From contig NC_092249.1 in NCBI RefSeq assembly GCF_036320965.1, positions 11,295,447 to 11,359,446 of the forward strand: 64,000 nt of DNA. The letters are read 5' to 3'. The position numbers and the translations under genes are program-made. Below are positions 35,691 through 47,013 of this stretch, piece by piece. The notes beneath the pieces were generated by a model, which was given only the letters and a program-made list of their open reading frames with translations, did not search any database and had not been told where the DNA came from. Position 1 is the first letter of the stretch. Every line of letters starts with the position of its first letter. Source of the DNA: Panulirus ornatus. Taxonomy: Eukaryota > Arthropoda > Malacostraca > Decapoda > Palinuridae.

Positions 35691-35702
35691 ATATACATAT
35701 AT

Positions 35703-35715
35703 ATATACATATACA
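35703..35715. repeat. Left target-site duplication of RTE 35716-37524
   Basis: ATATACATATACA, identical to 37525-37537 on the far side of the poly(A). The sequence is low complexity, but removing the insert restores the LINE-head/microsatellite/repeat X order seen at 10115-10419. Confidence 0.7.
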
Positions 35716-37524
35716 TGACAGAGTGGCAGATATAGGGTGTTTTGGTCGAGGTGGTGTGCAAAGTGAGAGGGTTAGGGAAAATGATTTGGTAAACAGAGAA
35801 GAGGTAGTAAAAGCTTTGCGGAAGATGAAAGCCGGCAAGGCAGCAGGTTTGGATGGTATTGCAGTGGAATTTATTAAAAAAGGGGGTGACTGTATTGTTG
35901 ACTGGTTGGTAAGGTTATTTAATGTATGTATGACTCATGGTGAGGTGCCTGAGGATTGGCGGAATGCGTGCATAGTGCCATTGTACAAAGGCAAAGGGGA
36001 TAAGAGTGAGTGCTCAAATTACAGAGGTATAAGTTTGTTGAGTATTCCTGGTAAATTATATGGGAGGGTATTGATTGAGAGGGTGAAGGCATGTACAGAG
36101 CATCAGATTGGGGAAGAGCAGTGCGGTTTCAGAAGTGGTAGAGGATGTGTGGATCAGGTGTTTGCTTTGAAGAATGTATGTGAGAAATACTTAGAAAAGC
36201 AAATGGATTTGTATGTAGCATTTATGGATCTGGAGAAGGCATATGATAGAGTTGATAGAGATGCTCTGTGGAAGGTATTAAGAATATATGGTGTGGGAGG
36301 CAAGTTGTTAGAAGCAGTGAAAAGTTTTTATCGAGGATGTAAGGCATGTGTACGTGTAGGAAGAGAGGAAAGTGATTGGTTCTCAGTGAATGTAGGTTTG
36401 CGGCAGGGGTGTGTGATGTCTCCATGGTTGTTTAATTTGTTTATGGATGGGGTTGTTAGGGAGGTAAATGCAAGAGTTTTGGAAAGAGGGGCAAGTATGA
36501 AGTCTGTTGGGGATGAGAGAGCTTGGGAAGTGAGTCAGTTGTTGTTCGCTGATGATACAGCGCTGGTGGCTGATTCATGTGAGAAACTGCAGAAGCTGGT
36601 GACTGAGTTTGGTAAAGTGTGTGGAAGAAGAAAGTTAAGAGTAAATGTGAATAAGAGCAAGGTTATTAGGTACAGTAGGGGTGAGGGTCAAGTCAATTGG
36701 GAGGTGAGTTTGAATGGAGAAAAACTGGAGGAAGTGAAGTGTTTTAGATATCTGGGAGTGGATCTGTCAGCGGATGGAACCATGGAAGCGGAAGTGGATC
36801 ATAGGGTGGGGGAGGGGGCGAAAATTTTGGGAGCCTTGAAAAATGTGTGGAAGTCGAGAACATTATCTCGGAAAGCAAAAATGGGTATGTTTGAAGGAAT
36901 AGTGGTACCAACAATGTTGTATGGTTGCGAGGCGTGGGCTATGGATAGAGATGTGCGCAGGAGGATGGATGTGCTGGAAATGAGATGTTTGAGGAAAATG
37001 TGTGGTGTGAGGTGGTTTGATCGAGTAAGTAACGTAAGGGTAAGAGAGATGTGTGGAAATAAAAAGAGCGTGGTTGAGAGAGCAGAAGAGGGTGTTTTGA
37101 AATGGTTTGGGCACATGGAGAGAATGAGTGAGGAAAGATTGACCAAGAGGATATATGTGTCGGAGGTGGAGGGAACGAGGAGAAGAGGGAGACCAAATTG
37201 GAGGTGGAAAGATGGAGTGAAAAAGATTTTGTGTGATCGGGGCCTGAACATGCAGGAGGGTGAAAGGAGGGCAAGGAATAGAGTGAATTGGAGCGATGTG
37301 GTATACAGGGGTTGACGTGCTGTCAGTGGATTGAATCAAGGCATGTGAAGCGTCTGGGGTAAACCATGGAAAGCTGTGTAGGTATGTATATTTGCGTGTG
37401 TGGACATGTGTATGTACATGTGTATGGGGGGGGGGTTGGGCCATTTCTTTCGTCTGTTTCCTTGCGCTACCTCGCAAACGCGGGAGACAGCGACAAAGTA
37501 TAAAAAAAAAAAAAAAAAAAAAAA
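35716..37524 (+). mobile_element. RTE LINE residues ~466-998, open frame, short tail
   Basis: The coding region is open from the 5' truncation to the stop at about 37313, so every RT block is intact (DLEKAYDRVD, GLRQGC, FADDTALV). Tail 37316-37501 and poly(A) to 37524. Shares the variants SRGEGQ, LSADGT and MDRDVRRR with the full-length copy next to it, so the two are close sisters. Inserted in the microsatellite that abuts the head of that copy. Confidence 0.93.
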
Positions 37525-37600
37525 ATATACATATACACACACACACACATACACACACACACGCACATACACACACACACACACACATACATATATATAC
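37525..37600. repeat. Right target duplication and CA-rich microsatellite
   Basis: ATATACATATACA (37525-37537) followed by CACA/CATA repeats, the same kind of tract as 10116-10200. Confidence 0.9.
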
Positions 37601-37783
37601 ATATGAAAAATGTAAGAAACAATTTAGAAAACAAACTTTTAGATTGAAATGAATGAAAAAAAAGAATGTCACATAATGGTTCAACCTCTGGCTATGGAAA
37701 AGGAAATGTACAATTTATTCACACAAACGTCAATAGCAGTTCTCATCAATTTCACCACTGTATCAATAAGCTTCAATGTCTAT
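37601..37783 (-). repeat. Repeat X, copy 2, truncated
   Basis: Nearly identical to 10201-10385 (shared GAATGTCACATAATGGTTCAAC and AGCTTCAATGTCT). It stops where copy 1 continues to AGCTACATTTTTC, replaced by (TA)n. Confidence 0.85.
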
Positions 37784-37812
37784 ATATATATATATGTCTA
37801 TATATATATATA

Positions 37813-37890
<78 letters not shown>

Positions 37891-37926
37891 TATATATATA
37901 TATATATGTCTATATATATATATATA

Positions 37927-37994
<68 letters not shown>
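37784..37994. repeat. Compound (TA)n tract with TGTC interruptions
   Basis: About 210 bases of TA with TGTC inserted at five spaced places, suggesting replication-slippage copying of a TGTC(TA)n unit. Confidence 0.97.
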
Positions 37995-39148
37995 CACTTA
38001 TTTATTTATTTTGCTTTGTCGCTGTCTCCCGCGTTTGCGAGGTAGCGCAAGGAAACAGACGAAAGAAATGGCACAACCCATCCCCATACAGAATGTGCAC
38101 ACACACACGCAAATATACATACCTATACATCTCAATGCACACATATGTATACACACACAGACACATATATATATACCCACGCACACAATTCACACTGCCT
38201 GCCCCTATTCATTCCCATCGCCACCTCGCCACACATGGAATACCATCCCCCTCCCCCCTCATGTGTGCGAGGTAGCACTAGGAAAATAAAACAAAGGCCC
38301 CATTCGTTCAAACTCAGTCTCCAGCTGTCACGCCATAATACCCAAAACCACAGCTCCCTTTACACATCCAGGCCCCACACAACTTTCCATGGTTTACCCC
38401 AGACGCTTCACATGCCCTGATTCAATCCACTGACAGCACGTCAACCCCGGTATACCACATCGATCCAATTCACTCTATTAACTGCCCGCCTTTCACCCTC
38501 CTGCATGTTCAGGCCCCGATCACACAAAATCTTTTTCACTCCATCTTTCCACCTCCAATTTGGTCTCCCTCCTCTCCTCGTTCCCTCCACCTCCGACACA
38601 TATATCCTCTTGGTCAATCTTTCCTCACTCATTCTCTCCATGTGCCCAAACCATTTCAAAACACCCTCTTCTGCTCTCTCAACCACGCTCTTTTTATTTC
38701 CACATATCTCTCTTACCCTTACGTTACTCACTCGATCAAACCACCTCACACCACACATTGTCCTCAAACATCTCATTTCCAACACATCCATCCTCCTGCG
38801 CACAACTCTATCCATAGCCCACGCCTCGCAACCATACAACATTGTTGGAACCACTATTCCTTCAAACATACCCATTTTTGCTTTCCGAGATAATGTTCTC
38901 GACTTCCACACATTCTTCAAGGCCCCCAGAATTTTCGCCCCCTCCCCCACCCTATGATCCACTTCCGCTTCCATGGTTCCATCCGCTGCCAGATCCACTC
39001 CCAGATATCTAAAACACTTTACTTCCTCCAGTTTTTCTCCATTCAAACTCACCTCCCAATTGACTTGACCCTCAACCCTAATGTACCTAATAACCTTGCT
39101 CTTATTCACATTACTCTTAACTTTCTTCTTCCACACACTTTACCAAAC
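37995..39148 (-). mobile_element. RTE LINE residues ~767-998, long tail
   Basis: Minus strand: (TTTA)n end, long tail to about 38430, then an open C-terminal frame (38441-39109). 5'-truncated at VNKSKV/CGRR near 39148. The coding part is of young type although the tail is long, showing that long and short tails coexist in related copies. It seems inserted in the long tail of the next copy. Confidence 0.88.
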
Positions 39149-40205
39149 AGAGACAGAGACATAAACATATATATACACATGTACATATTAATACTTGCTG
39201 CCTTCATCCATTCCCATCATCACCCCATCACATATGAAAAACAGTACCCCTTTGCCCCCACGCGTGCGAGGTAGCCCTAAGAAAAGACAACAAAGTCCAC
39301 ATTCGTTCACACTCACTCTAGCTGTTATGTGTAATGCACCGAAACTAAAGCTCCCTTTCCACATCCAGTCCCTACAAAACTTTCCATGGTTTACCCCAGA
39401 CACTCTAAATGCCCTGGTTCAATCCACTGACAGCACATCGATCCCAGTATATGATATTGTTCCAATTCACTCTATTCGTTGTACACCTTTCACCCTCCTG
39501 TATGTTCAGGCCTCGATTGCTTAAATTCTTTTTCACTCCATCCTTCCACCTCCAATTTGATCTCCCACTTCTCTTTCTTCCCTCCACCTCTGACACAAGT
39601 ATCCTCTTTGTCAATCTTTCCTTGCTCGTTGCCTCCATGTGTCTAAACAATTTCAACACACCCTCTTCTGCTCTCTCAACCAAACTCCCCTTGTTACCAC
39701 ACATCTCTCTTACACTTTCATTACTTACTCGATCAAACCACCTCACATCACATACTGTCCTCAGACATTTCATTTCCAACACATCCACCCTCCTCTGCAC
39801 AACCCTATCTATAGCCCAAGCCTCGCAACCATATGAAACTGTTGGAGCCACTATTCCTTTAAACATACTCATTTTTCCTTTCCGAGATAACGTTCTCGCC
39901 TTCCACATATTCTTCAACACTCCCAGATCCTTCGCCCAATCCCCCATCCTGTGACTCACTTCCGCTTCCAGGGTTCCATCCGCTGCTGAGTCCGCTCCCA
40001 GATATCTAAAACATTTGAGTTCCTCCAGCTTTTCTCCATTCAAACGTACATCCCAATTAACTTGTCCCTCAACCCTACTGAACCTGATAACCTTTCCCTT
40101 ATTCACATTTACTTTCAACTTTCTTCTTTCACACACTTTACTAAACTCAGTCACCAACTTCTGCAGTTTCTCACCTGAATCAGCCTCCTGCATGTATTTT
40201 CGTAT
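39149..40205 (-). mobile_element. Old RTE LINE residues ~751-998, long tail
   Basis: Minus strand, long tail 39149-39400, then a diverged but open C-terminal frame of about 270 codons (39405-40220) with many substitutions (WDVRLNG, LGADSAADGTLEAE, KLFRHMEATSKE). 5'-truncated near 40205 at single-copy DNA. Confidence 0.88.
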
Positions 40206-41130
40206 ATGTTGAACTTCCATACTTTCATTTCAAAATGCATTGTCAATGTACTAGTATCTTAAATTTGTACACATTATGAAATGGAGGTTCTTTATATGAC
40301 ATAAAAAATGCTCTTCAGTGCATGCTTGTAGTCTTTAATAGAAAAACATTTTTCATGATTTTAAATATTGATTCATTAGCGAAATTCTGATTCAAGCTCA
40401 ATCCAACAAACAATCATGAAAAAAAGTTCATCATTACCATGGAAGCCACTGAATAGGACAATGCTTTACTTAGCAGCATTCACTCACCTGTTGCCTATTT
40501 GAGTGTCCAAAGCTCGATATATATGCTTCATAAGATATAGGGGTGAGTGTAAGCAGATCCACACTGACAGTATCCAGCTGAATCATATTCAACAATACCC
40601 GCCCTCTACTTGTTATTTGAGATGACAGCTGAAAAATAAAACAAATAATTTCAACAGGGATGATAACAAACACCAAACTATAACATAACAAAATAGTAAA
40701 TGCAAAATTTTAGAATAAAATTACTTAGTGAATAATCCTAAAACAATACTGATTACATCAACATCTCAGCTGTGGCAATGTCATTGGACACAATAGTAAA
40801 ACCGTTAAAATGCAGAGCTTGATACTTATGGCCTTAAATATGTGATTAAGAGCAGTAAGATGCATAAGTATGAGCTAGAAGACTTGCAGCAATGTCAAAT
40901 GTCCATATTTGATGAAAGTTGCATGAGCAGCATTTTATTCATGCATATTTTCTTTGTACAATTACAATGTCTTCATCATTCTTTCAATAACTATTCTTTC
41001 TATTTCCTCATGTCATCTACAAAACATACTCTTAATCTTTTTCCACCTCTGCCTTCTGGAACTGTGCCAGGTAAAAACAAATTCATCATTTACCTTGCTA
41101 TAATAATATAAATCTTATAATATAAATAAT
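40206..41130. other. AT-rich, apparently single-copy DNA
   Basis: No RTE, SINE, repeat X or microsatellite sequence. Contains one well-formed exon on the minus strand (40488-40628); the remainder looks intronic. Confidence 0.7.
40488..40628 (-). CDS. Probable internal exon of a host gene (47 codons)
   Basis: Minus strand: a pyrimidine-rich acceptor (TTTGTTTTATTTTTCAG) precedes, and a CAG/GTGAGTG donor follows. The 141-bp interval is exactly 47 codons, open, phase 0 at both ends, and reads LSSQITSRGR, then QLDTVSVDLLTL, then SYEAYISSFGHSNRQQ. The pattern resembles my recollection of the intraflagellar dynein-2 intermediate chain DYNC2I1 (WDR60) around its LDLLDLPP/NFGKTNTKQ region, but this is uncertain. 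Neighbouring exons are not visible; large repeat-filled introns would explain that. Confidence 0.5.
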
Positions 41131-41899
41131 ATATATCTGGGAGTGGATCTGGCAGCGGATGGAACCATGGAAGCGGAAGTGGATCATAGGGTGGGGGAGG
41201 GGGCGAAAATTCTGGGGGCCTTGAAGAATGTGTGGAAGTCGAGAACATTATCTCGGAAAGCAAAAATGGGTATGTTTGAAGGAATAGTGGTTCCAACAAT
41301 GTTGTATGGTTGCGAGGCGTGGGCTATGGATAGAGTTGTGCGCAGGAGGGTGGATGTGCTGGAAATGAGATGTTTGAGGACAATGTGTGGTGTGAGGTGG
41401 TTTGATCGAGTGAGTAACGTAAGGGTAAGAGAGATGTGTGGAAATAAAAAGAGCGTGGTTGAGAGAGCAGAAGAGGGTGTTTTGAAGTGGTTTGGGCACA
41501 TGGAGAGAATGAGTGAGGAAAGATTGACCAAGAGGATATATGTGTCGGAGGTGGAGGGAACGAGGAGAAGAGGGAGACCAAATTGGAGGTGGAAAGATGG
41601 AGTGAAAAAGATTTTGTGTGATCGGGGCCTGAACATGCAGGAGGGTGAAAGGAGGGCAAGGAATAGAGTGAATTGGAGCGATGTGGTATACCGGGGTTGA
41701 CGTGCTGTCAGTGGATTGAATCAAGGCATGTGAAGCGTCTGGGGTAAACCATGGAAAGCTGTGTAGGTATGTATATTTGCGTGTGTGGACGTATGTATAT
41801 ACATGTGTATGGGGGTGGGTTGGGCCATTTCTTTCGTCTGTTTCCTTGCGCTACCTCGCAAACGCGGGAGACCGTGACAAAGTATAATAATAATAATAT
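41131..41899 (+). mobile_element. RTE LINE 3' fragment (residues ~812-998), short tail
   Basis: Open from YLGMDLAADGTMEAE to the stop near 41698, then short tail and a (TAA)n end. It lies in non-RTE DNA; TAATATAAA occurs on both sides and may be the target duplication. A good example of the bare 3' terminus: GACAAAGTATAATAATAATA. Confidence 0.92.
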
Positions 41900-42650
41900 A
41901 AAAGAAACAATTTGGAGGAAAGAGAAGAGACAATTTTTCTAAACTTTGGAAAAACATTTGACAAAGAAAACTACAGAACTTTATTGGAGCAAAACAAAAC
42001 ATCAAAGGTAATCTAGGAAAATGGATCAAAGAATTTTCAACTAACATAAAATTCAAAGTGGGTGTAAATGGAACCATGTCTCAAGAGGAAAATATTCTCT
42101 CTGAAGTACCACAAGGAATGGTATAGATTAGCTTCAGAATTATCTAGAATATCTTCATAATTTCAACAAAGAAGGAGAGATAAAAAGAACAGTCATATAT
42201 TTTGCAGAGGGAGAATGATTGAGTAAAAGAATAGGATCACCAAAGGAAAAGGAACATTAGAAAAAGATGTAAATATTTTACAAATGGGCAGCTAGAATCT
42301 GATTGAATTTAATGAAAAGATTTTTGAGCTAATAATCTTGGGAGCACTTTACAAAATATCAGTTCTCCATACAAAGGTCCAGTAGTCAAAGAAAAATACA
42401 GAGGAAACATAATAAGTTATCATGAATGAAAATCTTGAAGCGAAATGATAATACATAATATCAAGCCAAAAAAATAAAAGGCATGATAAATGAGAACTTT
42501 CATGATGAGCGACTGGTATGGCCAAATACTTAATGCATAAGAAAAAAACTGAATTTTGCTGTGTCATATGGAAACCATTCACGCAAATGGATATAAGTGA
42601 GAGAGACTGCAAAAAAACTTCAAAAGCAAGAATGAATGACTGAGACCCAG
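41900..42650 (+). mobile_element. CR1/jockey-like LINE relic, RT region, heavily decayed
   Basis: In shifting frames the plus strand gives LDFGKTFDKENYRTLLEQ, GNLGKWIKEFSTNIKFKVGVNGTMS, SEVPQGMV, VIYFAE (at the active-site position), GVIMNENLE, KMGMIMRTF, FCCVIWKPF and ERLQKNFKSK. The order matches RT motifs A to C and the thumb of CR1/jockey-like LINEs. It differs from the 6276/15017 relic in its block sequences, so it may be another family. Many stops; long dead. Confidence 0.75.
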
Positions 42651-42752
42651 CTTATCTATTCCAACACAACTCAACCTAGCTCTTTTTCTGTTAATTTCTG
42701 GAACATCCACAGCTTCAAATTCAACCTCTACACTGTAGAACATAATCTGTCT
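42651..42752 (-). other. Unassigned exon-like open stretch
   Basis: Minus strand: TATGTTCTACAG acceptor-like sequence followed by about 30 open codons (VEVEFEAVDVPEINRKRARL, then SCVGIDKLGLS). No convincing donor. Could be host exon, degraded repeat or chance. Confidence 0.25.
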
Positions 42753-44120
42753 TATCCCTGGGGATAGGGGAGAAAAAATACTTCCCATGCATTCCTCACA
42801 TGTCACAGAAGTCGACTAAAGGGGACGGGAGTGGGGGGCTAAAAAACCCTCCCCTCCTTGTATTTTAACTTCCTAAAAGGGGAAACAAAAGAAGGAGTCA
42901 AGCGGGAAGTGCTCATCCTCCTCAAAGGTTCAGATTGGGGTGTCTAAATGTGTGTGGATGTAACCAAGGTGAGAAAAAAGGAGAGATAGGTAGTATATTT
43001 GAGGAAAGGAACCAGGATGTTTTGGCTCTGAGTGAAACGAAGCTCAAGGATAAAGGGGAAGAGTGGTTTGGGAATGTTTTGGGAGGAAAGTCAGGGGTTG
43101 GTGAGAGGACAAGAGCAAGGGAAAGAGTAGCACTACTCCTGAAACAGGAGTGGTGAGAGTATGTGATAGGGTGTAAGAAAGTAAACTCTAGATTGATATG
43201 GGTAAAACTGAAAGTGGATGGAGAGAGATGGGTGATTATTGGTGCATATGCACCTGGGCATGAAAAGAAAGATCAAGAGAGGCAAGTGTTTTGGGAGCAG
43301 CTGAGTGAGTGTGTTAGTAGTTTTGATGCACGAGACCGGGTTATAGTGATGGGTGATTTGAATGCAAAGGTGAGTAATGTGGCAGTTGAAGGAATAATTG
43401 GCATGCATGGGGTGTTCAGTGTTGTAAATGGAAATGGTGAAGAGCTTGTAGATTTAAGTGCTAAAAAACGACTGGTAATCAAAAATACCTGGTTTAAAAA
43501 GACAGTTATACATAAGTATACATACGCAAGTAGGAGAGATGGCCAGACCAAATTGGAGGTGGAAGATGGAGTGAAAAAGATTTTGAGTGATTGGAGCCTG
43601 AACATGCAGGAGGGTGAAAGGCATGCAGGGAATAGAGCAAATTGGAACGATGAGGTACACTGGGGTCGACGTGCTGTCAATGGATTGAACAAGGGCATGT
43701 GAAGCATCTGGGGTAAACCATGGAAAGTTCTGTGGGGCCTGGATGTGGAAACAGAGCTGTGGTTTCGGTGCATAATTACATGACAATTAGAGACCAAGTG
43801 TGAGCGAATGTGGCCTTTGTTGTCTTTTCCTAGTGCTACCTCGCACACATGAGGGGGGAGGGGGTTTTTATTTCATGTGTGGCAGGGTGACGATGGGAAT
43901 GAATAAAGGCAGTCAATATATATTATGTACATGTGTATATATGTATATGTCTGTGTGTGTATATATATGTATACGCTGAGATGTATAGGTATGTGTATTT
44001 GCGGGTGTGGACATGTATGTATATACATGTGTATGTGGGTGGGTTAGGCCATTCTTTCATCTGTTTCCTTGTGCTACCTCGCTAACGCGGGAGACAGCGA
44101 CAAAACAAAATAGATGAATA

Positions 44121-44125
<5 letters not shown>
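42753..44125 (+). mobile_element. Internally deleted RTE with both ends (1.37 kb)
   Basis: Complete head, 5' UTR and EN to residue ~223 (RRDGQ), then a jump near 43545 to residue ~957 (PNW region), the C-terminal codons and a full long tail ending in AAATAGATGAATAAATAA. The RT is absent. Head and tail are those of one older element, so this looks like a non-autonomous deletion product. The joint shares a few bases (AGA) with both parent positions. Confidence 0.85.

Positions 44126-44157
<32 letters not shown>
44126..44157. repeat. (TA)n microsatellite
   Basis: Short TA tract between two RTE tails of opposite orientation. Confidence 0.95.
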
Positions 44158-44158
<1 letters not shown>

Positions 44159-45338
44159 CTGTCATGTAATAATGCACCGAAACCACAGCTCCCTTTCCAC
44201 ATCCAGGCCCCACAGAACTTTCCATGGTTTACCCCAGACGCTTCACATGCCCTGGTCCAATCCATTGAAAGCATATCAACCCCGGTATACCATATCGTTC
44301 CAATTCACTCTATTCCTTGCACGGCTTTCACCCTCCTGCATGTTCAGGCCCTGATCACTCAAAATCTTTTTCACTCCATCTTTCCACCTCCAATTTGGTC
44401 TCCCACTTCTCCTCATTCCCACCACATCTGACACATATATATCCTCTTGGTCAATCTTTCCTCACTCATTCTCTCCATGTGACCAAACCATTTCAAAACA
44501 CCCTCTTCTGCTCTCTGAACAATACTCTTTTTATTACCACACATCTCTCTCATCCTTACATTACTTACTCGATCAAACCACCTCACACAGCATATTGTCC
44601 TTCAAACATCTCATTTCCAGCACATCCATCCTCCTGCGCAAAACTCTATGCATAGCCCACACCTCACAACCATATAACATTGTTGGAACCACTTTTCCTT
44701 CAAACATACCCATTTTTGCTTTCCGAGATAATGTTCTCGACTTTCACACATTTTTCAACACTCCCAGAATTTTCTCCCCCTACCCCATCCTATGATTTAC
44801 TTCCGCTTCCATGGTTCCATCCGCTGCCAAATCCACTCCCAGATATCTAAAACACTTCACTTCCTCCAGCTTTTCTCCATTCAAACGTACCTCCCAATTT
44901 ACTTGTCGCTCAACCCTACTGTACCTAATAACCTTGCTCTTATTCACATTTACTCTCAGCTTTCTTATTTCACACACTTTACCAAACTCAGTCACCAGCT
45001 TCTGCAGTTTCTCACATGAATCAACCACCAGCGCTGCATCATCAGCGAACAACAACTGACTCACTTCCCAAGCTCTCTCATCCACAACAGACTGCATACT
45101 AGCCCCTCTTTCCAAAACTCTTGCATTCACCTCACTAACAACACCATCCATAAACGAATTAAACAACCATGGAGACATCACACACCCCTGCCGCAAACCT
45201 ACATTCACTGAGAACCAATCACTTTCCTCTCTTCCTACACGTACACATGCCTTACATCCTCGATAAAAACTTTTCATTGCTTCTAACAACTTGCCTCCCA
45301 CACCATATATTCTTAATACCTTACCCTGAGCATTTCTA
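44158..45338 (-). mobile_element. RTE LINE residues ~652-998, partial long tail
   Basis: Minus strand: inner half of the long tail, frame-broken C-terminus (44317-44795), then an open RT stretch of about 180 codons back to KVLRIYGVG at 45338. FADDAALVVDS shows an altered residue next to the catalytic Asp pair. Confidence 0.88.
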
Positions 45339-46552
45339 GGGTAGTAAGTGGTGGGATGAAGAGGTAAGATTATTAGTGAAAGAGAAGAGTGAGGCATTTG
45401 GACGATTTTTGCAGGGAAAAAATGCAAACGAGTGGGAGATGTATAAAAGAAAGAGGCAGGAGGTCAAGAGAAAGGTGCAAGAGGTGAAAAAGAGGGAAAA
45501 TGAGAGTTGGGGTGAGAGAGTATCATTAAATTTTAGGGAGAATAAAAAGATGATTTGGAAGGAGGTAAATAAAATGCTGTAAGACAAGGGAGTAAATGGG
45601 AACTGCAGTGAAGGGGGCTAATGGGGAGGTGATAACAAGTAGTGGTGATGTGAGGAGATGGAGTGACTATTTTGAAGGTTTATTGAATGTGTTTGACGAT
45701 AGAGTGGCAGATATAGGGTGTTTTGGTTGAGGTGGTGGGCAAAGTGAGAGGGTTAGGGAAAATGATTTGGTAAATAGAAAAGACGTAGTAAAAGCTTTGT
45801 GGAAGATGAAAGCTGGCAAGGCAGCAGGTTTGGATGGTATTGCAGTTGAATTTATTAAAAAAGGGGGTGACTGTATTGTTGACCGGTTGGTAAGGATATT
45901 TAATGTATGTATGATTCATGGTGAGGTACCTGAGGATTGGCAGAATGCTTGCATAGTGCCATTGTACAAAGGCAAAGGGGATAAGAGTGAGTGCTCAAAT
46001 TACAGAGGTATAAGTTTGTTGAGTATTCCTGGTAAATTATTTGGGAGGGTATTGATTGAAAGGGTGAAAGCATGTACAGAGCATCAGATTGGGGAAGAGC
46101 AGTGTGGTTTCAGAAGTGCTAGACGATGGGTGGATCAGGTGTTTGCTTTGAAGAATGTATGTGAGAAATACTTAGAAAAACAAATGGATTTGTATGTAGC
46201 ATTTATGGATCTGGAGAAGGCATATGATAGAGTTGATAGAGATGCTTTGTGGAAGGTATTACGAATATATGGTGTGGCAGGCAAGTTGTTAGAAGCAGTG
46301 AAAAGTTCTTATCGAGGATGTAAGGCATGTGTACGTGTAGGATGAGAGGAAAGTGATTGGTTCTCAGTGAATGTAGGTTTGCAGCAGGGGTGTGTGATGT
46401 CTCCATGGTTGTTTAATTTGTTTATGGATGGGGATGTTAGGGAGGTGAATGCAAGCGTTGAGTTTTGGTAAGAGGGGCAAGTATGCAGGCTGTTGTGGAT
46501 GAGAGAGCCTGGGAAGTGAGTCAGTTGTTGTTCGCTGATGATACAGCAAGTT
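45339..46552 (+). mobile_element. RTE internal fragment (residues ~347-748)
   Basis: Plus strand, from GSKWWDEEV to FADDTA with frameshifts near 45581 and 45650 and a stop at about 46345. RT fingers and motif A are open at 45767-46345. It carries the AGKLLEAVKSSYRG and ARRWVDQ variants shared with the copy at 47014-50086, so the two come from one subfamily. Confidence 0.88.
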
Positions 46553-46943
46553 GTCAGAAGCAGTGAAAAGTTTTTATCAAGGATGTAAGGCATGTGTATG
46601 TGTAGGAAGATAGGAAAGTGGTTGGTTCTCAGTAAATGTAGGTTTGTGACAGTGGTGTGTGATGTCTCCATGGTATTTAATTTCTTTATGGAGAGGGTTG
46701 TTAGGGAGGTGAATGCAAGAGTTTTGGAAGAAGGGGCAAGTATGCAGTCTGTTGTGGATGAGAGAGCTTGGGAAGTGAGTCAGTTGTTGTTTGCTGAAGA
46801 TACAGCGCTGGTAGCTGATTCATGTGAGAAACTGCAGAAGCTGGTGACTAAGTTTGGTAAAGTGTGTGAAAGAAGAAAGTTGAGAGTAAATGTGAATAAG
46901 AGCATGGTTTTTAGGTACAGTACGGTTGATGGTCAAGTCATAC

Positions 46944-46945
<2 letters not shown>
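46553..46945 (+). mobile_element. RTE fragment (residues ~662-792), overlapping repeat of the previous part
   Basis: Directly after FADDTA the sequence returns to KLSEAVKSFYQG, so residues ~662-748 occur twice in tandem. The second copy has its own damage (VCVGR-stop, FAEDTAL in the active site). Ends at (TA)n. Confidence 0.85.
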
Positions 46946-46999
<54 letters not shown>

Positions 47000-47013
47000 A
47001 TATGTATATATAT
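46946..47013. repeat. (TA)n tract with short interruption
   Basis: TA repeat with an AAAGATATG interruption between two RTE copies. Confidence 0.95.

Noticed and set aside
36863..37684. Long Ser/Pro/His-rich frames antisense to the RTE ORF (recurring HTHFCFPR and LSPSCMFRPRSHKI ends)
   Set aside because: They are the reverse complement of the RTE C-terminus and tail and recur at every copy; shadows, not genes.
37649..38275. Long Tyr-Ile repeat open frames
   Set aside because: Translation of (TA)n; no protein meaning.
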